Positions 63,952 through 64,000 of a stretch of DNA of 64,000 nucleotides are shown in pieces. The stretch comes from CAVRGQ01 sp963720785. Lineage in GTDB: Bacteria > Actinomycetota > Acidimicrobiia > IMCC26256 > DASPTH01. A program made the translations under genes and the position numbers. The stretch covers positions 496,001 to 560,000 of the forward strand of contig CAVRGQ010000008.1 in NCBI GenBank assembly GCA_963720785.1, written 5' to 3'. Below the pieces are notes generated by a model. The model was not told the DNA's origin. It saw only the letters and a list, made by a program, of their open reading frames with translations, and searched no databases. The stretch's first letter is position 1. Each line of letters begins with the position of its first letter.

Positions 63952-64000
63952 GCCGCAGGTCGGGTCAGATGCCGCATTCGATCTCTCGGGCCGTGTCGCG
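63950..64000 (+). CDS. Short-chain dehydrogenase N-terminus (partial)
   Basis: Seventeen codons from the ATG at 63950 read MPQVGSDAAFDLSGRVA and run off the window. FDLSGRVA directly precedes the TGxxxGxG cofactor loop in many SDRs, so a dehydrogenase is likely. An ATG at 63929, in frame and just after GGAGG, is an alternative start. It diverges from the isochorismatase-like gene, and the two starts nearly touch. Confidence 0.5.
   Translation, partial: MPQVGSDAAFDLSGRVA

Overview
The window is about 70 percent GC, is almost fully coding, uses many GTG starts and has frequent 4-nt ATGA/GTGA overlaps between genes. Gene content points to a high-GC actinobacterium: the rplU-rpmA-obgE-proB-proA order behind an Rne/Rng ribonuclease, the radical SAM / DUF2344 pair just upstream of it, an mreBCD-PBP2-rodA elongation cluster, the tig-clpP-clpX order, F420/FMN-type small oxidoreductases and MMPL/MarR pairs. 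A member of the Acidimicrobiia is my best guess. That is an inference from gene content, not a phylogeny.

Layout. 1-6511: end of an alcohol dehydrogenase, a lipoprotein glucosaminidase with a propeller-like tail, an unusual hisH-hisF pair, rsfS-nadD, an ACT protein and a photolyase. 6512-8335: an IS110-type insertion sequence with structured non-coding flanks. 8348-9613: a cyclopropane-fatty-acid-synthase-type methyltransferase. 9621-39677: a 30-kb block with every gene on the minus strand, carrying (in transcription order) an ABC1 kinase, a PPOX flavoprotein, tig-clpP-clpX, a membrane protein, valS-folC, a VOC protein, ndk, mreB-mreC-mreD-PBP2-rodA, radical SAM-DUF2344-rne-rplU-rpmA-obgE-proB-proA, and a MoxR/CoxE pair. 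39808-49866: five single tRNA genes (Pro, Gly, Arg, His, Lys) spaced among a Coq4-like protein, a kinase-like protein, a molybdate uptake operon (modABC plus its HTH-TOBE regulator), a divergent xdhC, a dehydrogenase pair and a TIGR01777 epimerase. 49957-64000: accessory metabolism, namely a decayed AbiEi/DUF559 gene, two amidohydrolases, an ArsR-SRPBCC pair, a deoxyribosyltransferase-like gene, membrane proteins, enoyl-CoA hydratase, a phosphotransferase, an MMPL exporter with a divergent MarR regulator, a cysteine-less isochorismatase-fold protein and the start of an SDR.

The central block couples cell-wall elongation, ribosome/RNA maturation, proline synthesis and proteostasis. The molybdate genes, xdhC (CoxI-like) and the MoxR/CoxE pair all serve molybdenum hydroxylases, although no hydroxylase subunit lies in the window.

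Nine otherwise intact genes, including valS and folC, each carry one small frameshift. Repairing one indel restores a full-length frame every time, and several sit in short G/C runs. I read this as residual assembly error rather than gene death.

The most interesting observations are the HisF with Gln at position 130 in place of the catalytic Asp, a membrane-protein motif (LHxxHAxxG, then DE exactly 40 residues after the second conserved His) shared by two unrelated loci, repeated stem-loops beside the IS110 transposase that could belong to a guide RNA, nested palindromes between the molybdate regulator and xdhC, and a Coq4 zinc motif in a lineage not expected to make ubiquinone.
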